From Parasitella parasitica (Eukaryota > Mucoromycota > Mucoromycetes > Mucorales > Mucoraceae): 20,956 nucleotides of DNA. Location: the NCBI GenBank assembly GCA_025201805.1, contig MU619382.1, positions 22,212 to 43,167 of the forward strand, in the 5' to 3' direction. The number at the start of each line of letters is the position of its first letter. Within the stretch, counting starts at the first letter, position 1. Below the pieces are notes generated by a model. The model ran no database searches. It saw only the letters and a list, made by a program, of their open reading frames with translations, and had not been told where the DNA came from. The position numbers and the translations under genes were made by a program. Shown piece after piece: positions 1 to 9,650 of this stretch.

Positions 1-77
1 GATGGTGGATAATCTATCATAGGAGACAGTCGTTGTGTTATCAGCCATAGTCTTTTTTGAGCAAGTTTCAATTTCCA

Positions 78-126
<49 letters not shown>

Positions 127-1785
127 AAAAAAAAAAAAAAAAAAAGCCCCCCAAATAAAATAAAAATGTTATTAATGATCACTGATAACCTTTTTTTTTT
201 TGTTTTTTCAACAAGTGATCAAACTGTACCTTGATGCGATTCAATAATGTATCAAGACCATTGGCGTTGCAAAAAGCGGAAAATGATGTAGCAAACGAAT
301 TTACAATAGTATCGATAAGTCCCACAACCTTTGCTAAGTTTTTCAGCTGTGTGTATTGATGATTTCCAACGATTTGAACCAATGTGGGGATCATGCCTGC
401 AGACATCAACATTTGCCCACCTGGTTGCGTTTGTAACAGGTAAGACACAAATGTAAATAAAGCATCCAAGAAAGACTGGGGATATGCTTCGTTTAAATTG
501 GTCTTGCGTAAAATTTGCATCATCGTTCCGTGATTTGCAGATGCATTCACAGCAATAAGAACTTCGGAGAGTTTGCTTCGATGCCTGGTGATAGCATCAA
601 GAGCGTATAATACATAAGTTTGGATAGTCTACATAGCAAGGGCATTTTAGTCATCCTATCATCTAGCACATAATCTATACATACGGTATCTACTTGCTTC
701 TCAGGAGAGATCAATTCTGCTAATTGTGAGATCAAGTAAGGTTCATAAATAAAGACCTTGCTCTGTGCAGTGGTTTCAGAGACCGCATGAGCTACGAAAG
801 AAAACACGTTAGCCATGAAAATAACACTCTACAATCACCACGGATTACATACACATGATTGATATAGCCAAAATACGGATGCCAAGCAACTGTCTTCTCT
901 TTTCAGGTTCGCTTACATGCTTTGCAATTCGGATCCTATTTGCCAATTCAAACTGGGATTCTTTGGGAACGTTGTACTTTTTAACGAGATCCATAAATAT
1001 TTCCACGTCGTCCTTTTGAAACTCTTGATCCGCCATGACTTCAGTGATGACTTGGTGGCCTTCTGTTGTTGTCGTACGATAGAACTGAAGATTTATCGTC
1101 GTCATTTTAGGCGTAAAAGTTAAATCCTGAGCAATGTGTAGCAAATCAACGGGAATCTGGCTCCAGCCTCGAGCCAATTCTACGATTTTGTCTTGGGGAA
1201 CAACAAACGACGAACGGATTGCTCTGGGGTTGTTGATTCTCTGAGCTGGTCGAATCATGAAATGAAGCACTTGTTGTAATACGTCCATGTCAAAAGTGTT
1301 TAATAGCATGGAGAGATACTGCGATGACCACACAATGTAAGCAACAAAGCATCTCAATTTTAAGAGGGAGAGCCTCAACTTACCTCGTATGAATTGTAAA
1401 TATTTCTGTTGGTGCAATTTTCAAATAGTGTACGTGAGAGGTCAATGATGGCCAAAATGAGCTCTTTTGTCTGCTTGTCGAATTGCTTTGTTTGGATCTC
1501 CTTTAAGTTGTATTCATTGCAAATGTCGAGCAAAATATTGTCGAATCTATCGAGCACAGCAACCCAATGGAATAAATCACCTCTTGCATACGGCCATGAG
1601 CTTAATTCTCGGATTGTAGTGGGGATGTGCTCTATTCCTTCTGTTTCCAATCGTCTAATCAAGTCACTCAGCTGACGTGGCTAGTTCAAAACATGTTAGT
1701 AGATTGAATATATCACTAGCGTTGCAACGGAAATCTAGCTTACCAAGGGTGCTAACTTTTTGGATGGCGATTTCTTAATCTTCAT
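1..1785 (-). CDS. TOM1: TOM1/HUWE1-family HECT E3 ubiquitin ligase, N-terminal part (truncated by window edge)
   Basis: Six exons read on the minus strand: 1744-1785, 1384-1680, 853-1318, 685-791, 230-628 and 1-78 (open at the edge). All join in frame with GT-AG introns and give the first 463 residues of a protein that in this family usually exceeds 3,000. The start MKIKKSPSKK resembles the human HUWE1 start. GDLFHWVAVLDRFDNIL matches the HUWE1 segment around HWVDLLDRFD, and RPAQRINNPRAIRSSF and the following armadillo-like helical region fit DUF908, with the DUF913 region beginning near the edge. The family is a nuclear/cytosolic ligase acting in histone, ribosomal-protein and mRNA-export quality control. 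The catalytic HECT domain lies outside the window, so activity cannot be judged. Family identity is firm; the last intron (79-229) carries an extreme polypyrimidine tract. Confidence 0.9.
81..145. repeat. 65-bp A-tract inside TOM1 intron 5
   Basis: On the plus strand there are 44 A, one T, then 20 A. On the TOM1 transcript this is a 64-U tract interrupted once, directly abutting the AG acceptor at 79-80. Confidence 0.95.
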
Positions 1786-3091
1786 TGATCGCGACAAAGT
1801 GTTTTTATTGATGTACTGTAACCGTTTTTTTAAAAAAAAAAGAAAAAAAACGTTGGCTTTTGTTTGAAAATGCAAAGATGTTACAAACCTTTTATTGTTC
1901 TGAATGAAGCTGTCAAGTGCAAATTTTGATGTAAACAAGGAAAAAGAAAAAGAGAAGAAAAAGATGAAAAGTCTCCCAACAGCTGCGAACCTTTTTTTTT
2001 TTTATGTATGAAAAAAAAAAAAAAACCTGAAAATACAACCTCGAGGGAGTTCCAATAAACGATGATAGTATCATGTACTCGGCTAAAGAGTACGTCATGG
2101 AATGATCCGGAACAACAACCCGGGACTAAGATGTATACATGGTTCATGCCCAAAAGACTGAAAGCATTGCGTGATGGCAGGTGGCATGAAACCTGCTGCA
2201 GGTCGCGGTTGGGAATGAGGCGATCTCTTCTGGATGCGTACAGCCTGAAACTTGCAAGATTTCAACATTTCATTGCTTGAAAAGTCTCAATGTATCTAAT
2301 CAGCACAAGGGATTCAAAGTTAGGTGTAGACAGTGCTACTTTGTACTACCACTGGTATGATTTTAGTTTGCACCAAAAAGTTTCATGTCATGTTGTCGAG
2401 TTGCGCACTGGCTCATCTCCAAAGACTATTGAGGCGGTTATCTGCGATGCATGGTGCTCAATCGGCTCTTGTGTGTTTTTATATGCTTTGAAATCCATGA
2501 GGGCATATTTACACTGAGGATCCTTCTAGCTGATGTCAAGGACATCGCCATGAATATTTAATACTGCAAAGAAAAAGGATTGGGAAATGTGCTCTGCGCT
2601 CATATATGGGATCTAACTAGATGCTATCAACTAGCGCCTCCAAACTATTCATATTTTTCAAACGAAGGGTGGGGGAGCAATGTGGTTGCCGCTATTAGAT
2701 GAAACTGGAGAGTTGGGGATGTGAAAGATGCTCTCAGCGTGTCTTGATAGATTGCTGGTGGGCAGAGGCTGTAGCGAAGCAGGCCATCACCCCAACATTG
2801 TTTGGACATGTAAAATTTGAGAATAAACCTTAGTACAGACAATGGTAAAAATAATGTTCATACTACACGGCCTTGAATCATTCGTGAATCAGAGTAGTAA
2901 GCAAAGAAGGGACGTGAAAAAGAGACAAGAAAGCTGAGCAATGCACACAAAGCTGGCACCGAAACGCTGCTTGTTTGGTGGTTGATGTTGTGGCGTTGCC
3001 GGGATAACGTGGCGCTGGCTTTAAGAATGCGCTGCCGTAAGATTGCCGCAAACGCGCGTCTCTTCTTTCTTTATAGAAAAAAAAAAAAAAC
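1786..3091. other. Divergent spacer between TOM1 and UBP6; no gene recognised
   Basis: It must hold the promoters of both flanking genes. The TOM1 side (1786-2040) is rich in A and T runs and has two A/T inverted repeats (1823-1852 and 1992-2025). A possible TOM1 5' UTR intron can be drawn (donor GTTTGT near 1888, acceptor TTACAG near 1819) but is not proven. The middle (about 2040-2870) is visibly more GC-rich and has several open frames of 60-90 codons on both strands, none of which I recognise. The UBP6 side ends with a CT-rich stretch and 14 consecutive A just before the start codon. No TATA box or proteasome-associated control element (GGTGGCAAA) was found. Confidence 0.6.
3077..3090 (+). 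promoter_or_regulatory. A14 leader immediately upstream of the UBP6 start codon
   Basis: Fourteen A, one C, then ATG at 3092, preceded by a pyrimidine-rich TTCTTTCTTTATAG. The TTATAG could be a 3' splice site of a 5' UTR intron, but no convincing branch point is visible. Confidence 0.5.
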
Positions 3092-5066
3092 ATGCCTAAA
3101 TTAAACGTTACAGTCAAGTGGAGTGGCAAGAAGTTTGAAAGCCTAGAGTTGGGTAAGTGTCCAAAAACGAACTGTATACCAAGCAGCTATATACAAACGA
3201 TATTTGTAGATACTGATGAGTCAGCTGAACTTTTCAAGACTCAAATCTACTCTCAAACTGGTGTGCCTCCCGAACGTCAAAAGATTATGGTCAAAGGTGG
3301 CATTTTAAAGGTATTTAAACAAATGCTATGCATAGAAGCCTCAATTGATTTGCTCACCATGTTTACGTAGAACGATACAAACATGAATGAATTAGGCTTG
3401 AAGGATGTAAATACGCAAAAAAAAAAAAAATTAGCATAATACAATTTCAAGCGCTAATGTATACATGTAGGGCCACAGTTTCATGATGATGGGCACTGCC
3501 GGTGAACTTCCTAAACCACCTCCAGAGCCTGTCCAATTTTTGGAAGACATGACAGATGCTCAAGTTGCTGAGGCTGTAAGATGGAACCTATTAATGGCTT
3601 GTGTACAATGCTAACCACGTTTTTGGTAGTTGGACATTCCTCCTGGGTTGGAGAATCTTGGGAATACATGCTACATGGTAAATAATGCAATGAAGTGGGG
3701 GGGGGGGAAGCGAGGAGAGTGATATCAAATTAATCATTTTTTTTTTCGGTTCTAGAATGCCACTTTACAGTGTCTGCGTGCAATGCCAGAACTTCAAAAG
3801 TCTTTAGAAAAGTACCAGGGTGGATTGAATGGCGTTGACAACCGCGGAAATCTGGTTGCTAGTCTACGTGATCTTTTTGTTAATCTGAACAAAGTATCCG
3901 ATGGCTTTCCTCCTTTGGTCTTCTGGCAGGTAAAATTTATAAAAATCAAAAAAGAGTCTTCAAAATTGTACTAAGCACGAGAAATCAGATGCTTCGCCAA
4001 TCATTTCCCCAATTCTCTCAAACGGGTCAAGGTGGCGTTCCCATGCAACAAGATGCTGAGGAATGCTGGAGCGAACTTATCTCTGTATTGAAGGCCAAGT
4101 TACCCAACGACGAATCTGAACGCAATTTTATCCAGCGCTACATGACGGGTGAGCTCCAAACAGTGTAAGTTTCCATGATGCACATGATTCATGCGGTATT
4201 GAGATTTCTATTGCACATTTGTAGAACTACCTGCGATGAAGCTCCCGAGGAAGATAAAGTTGTATCTGTCGATTCATTCAACAAATTGAGCTGCCATATC
4301 TCTATTAGTAAGCTCTGAACGACACGCTATCAAAACACCTGACTGATGTTTTGCCTTTATAGGCATTAATTACATGATTAACGGCATTTTGGAATCATTG
4401 AACGAAGAGTTGGAAAAGACTTCTCCTACGTTGAACCGTACGGCTAAATACACTCGCAAATCCCGTGTGAGCCGTCTCCCCCAATACTTGCCGATTCAAT
4501 TCGTTCGTTTCTTCTGGAAGCCCCAAGAACAAGTGAAAGCCAAGATTCTACGCAAGGTCAAGTTTCCTCTTGAATTTGACGCCACCGAAATCTGCACTCC
4601 CGAACTTCAAAATAAATTCACCAAAGCCAAGTTGAAGATCAAGCAAGTGGAGGATAAAAAGGTAGCTAAAGAGAGAGACGAAAAGCGCAGGAAGATGAAT
4701 AATGATATCAGCGGCTCTTCTTCAAGCACCACTCCCGCAGCTGCTTCATCAGAAAGCAAGAGCGACCCTATGGACACTGATGAAGAAAAGGTTGATTGGA
4801 CTGAATATTTAGATCCGGAACTTGTCAAAGATATTGGATGTAATCCAACCGGTCAATACGAGCTTGCTGCTGTTTTGACACACGTTGGGCGCTCTGCTGA
4901 CTCTGGCCACTATATCGCTTGGGTCAAGAAGGGCCACAATGAATGGCACAAATTTGATGATGATAAGGTTTCTGTGCTTCAAGATGCTGATATCGAACGT
5001 CTGGACGGCGGAGGAGATTGGCATACTGCCTATATTGTTTTGTACAGAGCTAAAAAACTTGACTAG
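3092..5066 (+). CDS. UBP6: Ubiquitin carboxyl-terminal hydrolase UBP6/USP14 (proteasome-associated deubiquitinase)
   Basis: Nine exons: 3092-3152, 3210-3310, 3371-3406, 3471-3575, 3630-3677, 3756-3929, 3989-4164, 4225-4307, 4363-5066, giving 495 residues (human USP14 494, yeast Ubp6 499). An N-terminal ubiquitin-like domain (about 1-75, with TVKWSGKKFESLEL and RQKIMVKGGILK) docks on the proteasome base. The USP fold follows: Cys box GNTCYMNA with Cys115, His box SADSGHYIAW with His444, and KFDDDKV with Asp460 near it, so the catalytic triad is intact. An acidic, Ser-rich insert (about 350-375) is a likely flexible loop. The enzyme trims ubiquitin from substrates held at the 26S proteasome. 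An intron falls right after the Cys-box Met (CYM|NA) and contains 11 G in a row at 3697-3707. Start chosen at the only ATG giving the family's conserved N-terminus. Confidence 0.96.
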
Positions 5067-5097
5067 TTGAAAATTATTATGAATCAAGCGCTATTCT

Positions 5098-5103
5098 TTT
5101 ATT
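5098..5103 (-). terminator. Candidate polyadenylation signal of RMD5 (AATAAA on minus strand)
   Basis: TTTATT on the plus strand, only 5 nt past the RMD5 stop codon. If used, the RMD5 mRNA would end within or just inside the 3' end of UBP6. Confidence 0.45.
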
Positions 5104-5108
5104 TTGTT

Positions 5109-6557
5109 TTAAAAATAAACTTGCACAGCTTGATCTATAGATGATTCTGAAGGACAATAAGGACACTTGAACCTTGAAGCAGCCCTACTGTTTCTTGATA
5201 ATCGAGTTAAGCTCTCTTTACAAATGACATGGCCGCAGGACATCATCATGGGCGGGTTTTCATCGGTTGTCTGCTCTTTCGATACAGGACAAGCAAATAC
5301 TGAATGATATCTGAGTTCTTCGTCAAGAGGTATTTCAACAGGCAGCTCGTCCTGCGCACTCCATTCTGTTTTTTTGCTTGCCATGATTGTAAATAACTTC
5401 ATGATTACTGGTAAAGCTGTAGTGCCAACGTACACGCTGCAAGATGATCATTAGTACGTACGTATTTGATTTTCGAGATTTATATGAAACAAACCTGGTA
5501 TAAAGAGGGCTTTCCGAACTCATTTTTAACAGCGAGCAGAAATCTCTTTGAAATTGATGCTTGATTTCAGCCCAATTAGATGGTGAGCATAAATCAGCAT
5601 AGCGAGATGTTGATATATCATTTATATACAGAGGTGCAGTCATTAGCCTCTTGATTTCTATGGGCAAAGTCAGCATCTTTTAGCCTTGTTCCACATGGAT
5701 ATCTTCAAGCTTACCAGGATAGTTTTTTTCGCCAAAAGTATGGAAATGCTGTCTGCCGTAATTAACGGCTTCAAGTGCATTTCCACCTAGCAATAGCTGA
5801 ATGAACTTCATACGATGCAAATTAAATTCCAGGGAGCTCCCTAACTTTCGTAAACCATCATGGTGTTCCTCAGTCCATCTTTTTTATTTGAAAGCCTTGG
5901 GTTAGTATCGATGACAAGGGCAAACAGTTCACGGTTCTTACTTGATTGCAGACGATAAGTCTTTTTCTTTTTCCAATTGATTTAAAACGGTGTACATTTG
6001 TTCAAATTCGGCTTTTAAATGCTCGACTGTAGAACGCAGTTCATCATCAATTGGCACCTGAGCTTCGTCCATGAATTCATCACATAACTCAAACTTTCCC
6101 TGCCGTATGAAATGCAGAGCTAAAGCACGAATTATCAAGCCTTCTTTGCCGGCAAATGCTTCTGGGTGATAAATAAGCGAAATGTCTTGCTTAAATTTCT
6201 AAAAATAATACTTGTGTGAGCTATAATATTCCCTACAGATTACATGTTCTTTTATTTACTCTTTCCAAATCTCTATTCAACTTCTTCAAGCAGGCTTCAA
6301 ATTCTTTTTGTGGTTTTTGAAATTGTAGTTTTTTTGCTGCTTCTTTTACCTCTATGATGATTTGTTCCGGGTTGCTGTCATCTATGCAAGTGTTTAGAGC
6401 ATATACGATTAGTTGTGCCATTGACCTTACCAGTTGCAAGTGATTGTTTCTTTAGCTTCAATATTTCCTGGAAGGAGCTTAATTTTTCAAGAATTGCATC
6501 TTGCATAACAACTTGCGTATTTTGCATGTCTTGACATGATTTTTGAATAGTATCCAT
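5109..6557 (-). CDS. RMD5: RMD5/GID2-type RING subunit of the GID/CTLH E3 ubiquitin ligase
   Basis: Six exons on the minus strand: 6431-6557, 6260-6381, 5942-6198, 5715-5878, 5495-5657, 5109-5436, giving 386 residues (human RMND5A 391). Order: helical N-terminus, LisH/CTLH region ([20 protein letters not shown]), CRA-like region ([19 protein letters not shown], then [12 protein letters not shown]), and a C-terminal degenerate RING ([16 protein letters not shown], then SCGHVICKE and FKCPYCP), preceded by the family signature [16 protein letters not shown]5 pairs with the MAEA/Fyv10 subunit to form the catalytic module that ubiquitinates, in yeast, gluconeogenic enzymes. The start is uncertain: ATG at 6557 gives the family length; an in-frame ATG at 6650 would add 31 residues encoded by pyrimidine-rich, intron-like sequence. 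The 49-nt intron at 6382-6430 is the shortest introns-type seen here. Confidence 0.92.
5114..5119 (+). terminator. Candidate polyadenylation signal of UBP6 inside the RMD5 coding end
   Basis: AATAAA, 47 nt past the UBP6 stop. It is the complement of the last RMD5 codons (Val-Tyr-Phe), so the UBP6 mRNA would run antisense into RMD5 coding sequence. Confidence 0.5.
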
Positions 6558-7317
6558 TTCGAGGTGCTGAAGAAAGAAGTGTTGATCAAAATGGAAGGAA
6601 AAATGGAAAATGTGGAAAATACTCATCAATTTGTAGTCCGCATGTACCATGCTAAAATCAAACCATCATGGTTTTGAACAAAACATATAGGCATCTCTCT
6701 CAACAAAAGTTCTCACTAATGAAATCTGTCGTTCTTATTATACGCACTTGTAAGACTTATTTAGCATAGCAAAATACATATCACGACAATGTTTTGTTTT
6801 CAAACATTCGTTGAATAATCTACGCTTTGTTGCCTTTACCTTTATTGTCTAATTTGAAAACAATTGCAGCCAAAGATCTTTCACGACTGATTATTTGTCG
6901 AGAGTAGGCAGGAACACTACGACATAATAAAGCTTAAACAATTATACTAGTAACTCATTAAAATGAAAGTTGCAGCGAAATGCAGTAAAAGATAAGGATT
7001 CCTGCTGGGTAATCAGCCCTTATTTTACATCTCTAATTTATGTTACCCGGTTGCTTGTTTTACTAGCTGCCAATTTGTATGGTAATTACTCGGTGTGTTT
7101 TCGTTACCCTTGATGTTTTTGCGCTGTAGTTTCTAATCGACCGTTCGAACTTGAATAGTTTACTATCATACTACTTGTATTGATCTGGGATGGTTATTCA
7201 TCAGGACAGCTATTCGTCGCGAAAAACGCCAATAGCATTTCGCACGCTCTACTTTTTGGTCATTTAACCTCGACTCTCGTTATCTGTTTGCAACTTGAAA
7301 CTCAAAGCTAGAACACC
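6558..7317. other. RMD5 upstream region; no gene recognised
   Basis: AT-rich sequence holding the RMD5 leader and promoter (6558 onward). From about 7140 the plus strand becomes promoter/leader-like, with a CT-rich stretch before the ATG at 7318. Repeated GTTACCC and GGTAA words lie around 7000-7115 but form no clear stem. No tRNA-type internal promoter boxes were found. Confidence 0.5.
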
Positions 7318-7434
7318 ATGTCAATTATAGCAAACCGATGCAGCAGTTACGTTCAAAACCTTCAGATATTGAAAATTCAACACATTTCAATAGATTCCTT
7401 TATTGCAAATGGTAAAAGCAATAATTTTTTTTAA
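7318..7434 (+). CDS. Short ORF or orphan first exon, unknown
   Basis: ATG in a good context (AACACCATGTC) opens a 38-codon frame beginning MSIIANRCSSYVQ and ending at a TAA within an A/T-rich stretch. After codon 31 the sequence reads AATG then GTAAAA, a usable splice donor, so the piece could be a first exon. Joining it to the nearest acceptor-like site (TTTCAAG near 7456) runs into a stop at once, and I could not find a continuing exon. The basic, amphipathic start would suit a mitochondrial presequence, but that is speculation. It may be the 5' remnant of a gene disrupted by the repeat-rich block to its right, or chance. Confidence 0.22.
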   Translation: MSIIANRCSSYVQNLQILKIQHISIDSFIANGKSNNFF

Positions 7435-7720
7435 TTGGGAAATGCTGATTTCAAGAATAATGGTAATACTGGACGATGATGGGATAATAATTGGAAGTAA
7501 CTTTATTACATAAATGATGGATCCAAAGTACATTATGTGTTTGTTGTGAACTATACGTCTCAACGTAAGTTTAGATATTCTGATCCTCTACAGTATATGT
7601 TCAAACACAAAGTGGAAAGGCTATAATTGTATTTCCTTGCTGAGTGTTTATTCTTTTATTCAATTAATGTTTTGTGTTGATTTATATGTTCGAAAATAAA
7701 AACCAACTGTTTATTGATAT

Positions 7721-8092
7721 TGTTGTATATCTAACATAGTGGTATTTCTTTTACAAATAAGGAATAAGCTGCTACAAGTTGTAATTGAACCTCTTGCAAG
7801 GTTCTACGCTTATTCAAAGATTACATCAAGATCAGATCGCGGGATGCCGGAGAGACATCCTACTTAATCTTCTCTTTAATGTAAAATAGAAGAATAGGTC
7901 TGTCCTGGATATGCTGTGATTTAATAAGGTTAGACACTTCTTGTCAAACATCAGATGTTTTGAGGATAAACACTGGGTGGGATATATTTTAGTATAAATA
8001 GAGATCATATCTTATGTCAATAAAAGTCTCAAGTTTTGTATCTGGTTTTATTTAGAAAAAGTCTTTATTACTTTTTTCATATAACATCAACA
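7721..8092 (+). mobile_element. Candidate solo LTR of a retrotransposon (degenerate)
   Basis: The segment begins TGTTG and ends CAACA (8088-8092; a second CAACA follows at 8093-8097), the usual TG...CA inverted ends of LTRs. It contains TATAAATA at 7993-8000 and AATAAA at 8019-8024, in LTR order, and a small hairpin (GGATG/CATCC, 7842-7860). No target-site duplication is visible (left flank GATAT; right flank CAACA or TTTCA). No primer-binding site, gag or pol was seen next to it and no second copy is in the window. An ordinary stretch of AT-rich DNA remains possible. Confidence 0.35.
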
Positions 8093-8160
8093 CAACATTT
8101 CACTGCGCCCCTTGACACTGGCACAGCACTTCTTATAGGAGCAGGTGCTGTAAAATCTGC

Positions 8161-9650
8161 AAAATCTGAAAAATGATCAAAGGTGCACGAAGCTCGGATA
8201 TGTTGTACAATGTTGCAAAAAAAAAAGAAGATTTTGGCTGAAGGTTGTGTCTCTATCGCTTAATAGTCTGTAAAGATATCAGAGTTTGTAATATAAACAT
8301 TTAAGCCGGGAAAAAGGTAATTTTTCAAATTTGGTGAAATCTATTTCATCCAAAAATAAAGGTACATAAAAATGGTTTTTGAGGCTATATTTTACATTAT
8401 CTCAGCTATTTATTCATATCAAAACATACGCAAGTTACCCATTAGAATCATGCTTTGCTCTTCAATTGAAATTAGGGGGTGCCTTCATTTACAGCAAAAA
8501 AAAAAAAAAAAAAAGGCTGTAGATTGAATCTCAGCATTGCGTTTCCATTTGACTTAAACCAGTTTCGAGCTTTTTTTGCTATAGTCTATTGCTAGATATC
8601 TCATAAACGCAATAAGTATATCGGATATGCGTATTAAGCGTTTTATGACAAAAAGTAAATTTTGCATCGAACCATATAAATTATAAGACTATGCAAACTC
8701 GTTTTCTTATTACCAATTTTCAAATATTCTAAAAACGCCCTTTTTGATAGTTTTTGAGTAAAATCAAGCATATTTTGAGCACACTCAGCTCCATAGAGTT
8801 GACCAAACAAACCATCATGTCAATGCCTACACATCAATATCTTGTTCACACCTGTAGCTTTATTACATCTGCCAAAAATCAAAATCTTGTCTCGACCAAA
8901 ATGAATCTACGATTTTCGGGCCCCATGTCTAGAGGGCCAAAATGGAGCCATTCATAAGGGTAAAAACCAATTCTGTTTTCCGGGATTATCTCGCTCAAAA
9001 ATTGGTATTTTTCGACCAAAAAAGAACCATTACATAGCTATTTTGTAGTTCCATATTCCTATTGATATATCAAATGTCTTTACATACCATTTATTCCTCT
9101 GAAAGTTATGAAAATAAACCAAGCCTCTGCTAAAAACATCTGAAAAAATATATTTTTCGACATTTCTATCTAAAACTAATGCAACTAGTAGAGAATCAAG
9201 TTCTAAAAAGATTTTAATAATAACTGAAGCCAATGTGTCTTAGTGGTTTGTTGAGAAACAGGCTGACCAAATTTACCGTAAAAAGACAAAATTGGCTGAA
9301 GCTTGCCGAATTCGAGCTTGAATACGATATGTTTAATACCAGTAGGTGTGCCAAAACGTGCTTTATTACTTTACTTAGGAACTAAAACATGACTTAATTG
9401 CAAAATTTGGTACTTGTTATAGGAACATATGCTGTAAAATCTGCGAAATCTGCAAAATCTAGTTTTGGCAATATCTCGACAGCAAATATAGATATCGAGA
9501 ATCGGAAGACGTAGTGATGTATAGTTATCATACTAGTATTAGCCTGTATTCTTAGTTTAGACCTCAAATCCGTACCTGAAAATGACCCTGAAGGTCGACC
9601 CAAAGTTGAAAACTGAAAATCGAATATGAGGTTTGGGATCCAAACATGGT
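8161..9650. repeat. Tandem repeat unit, copy A (about 1.49 kb), unknown element
   Basis: Collinear with copy B along its whole length. Shared blocks include AAAATCTGAAAAATG (8161 and 9651), GAAGATTTTGGCTGAA (8227 and 9714), AGAGGGCCAAAATGGAGCC (8931 and 10408), GTGTGCCAAAACGTGCTTT (9346 and 10824) and the block ending CCGTACCTGAAAATGAC. Offsets drift from 1,490 to about 1,477 because of small indels. Just before it, 8132-8160 resembles the interior of the unit near 9416-9450, as though a truncated older copy precedes it. The longest open frames are about 67 codons and are not shared between the copies, so it is either non-coding or long dead. An A-run occurs near 8497-8514. Confidence 0.85.

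Noticed and set aside
2062-2842. Open frames of 65-90 codons between TOM1 and UBP6
   Set aside because: No domain, start context or splice pattern supports them. The block is reported only as compositionally distinct.
5658-5714. RMD5 acceptor at AAAAG before an MLTLP reading
   Set aside because: It gives the wrong frame with the phase-1 donor. The CATAG acceptor at 5658-5659 restores NYP-E-IKRLM, which fits the family alignment and has a CTGAC branch point upstream.
6995-7115. GTTACCC/GGGTAA words as a possible inverted-repeat element
   Set aside because: The stems are only 6 bp, the spacing is irregular and no flanking duplication is seen.
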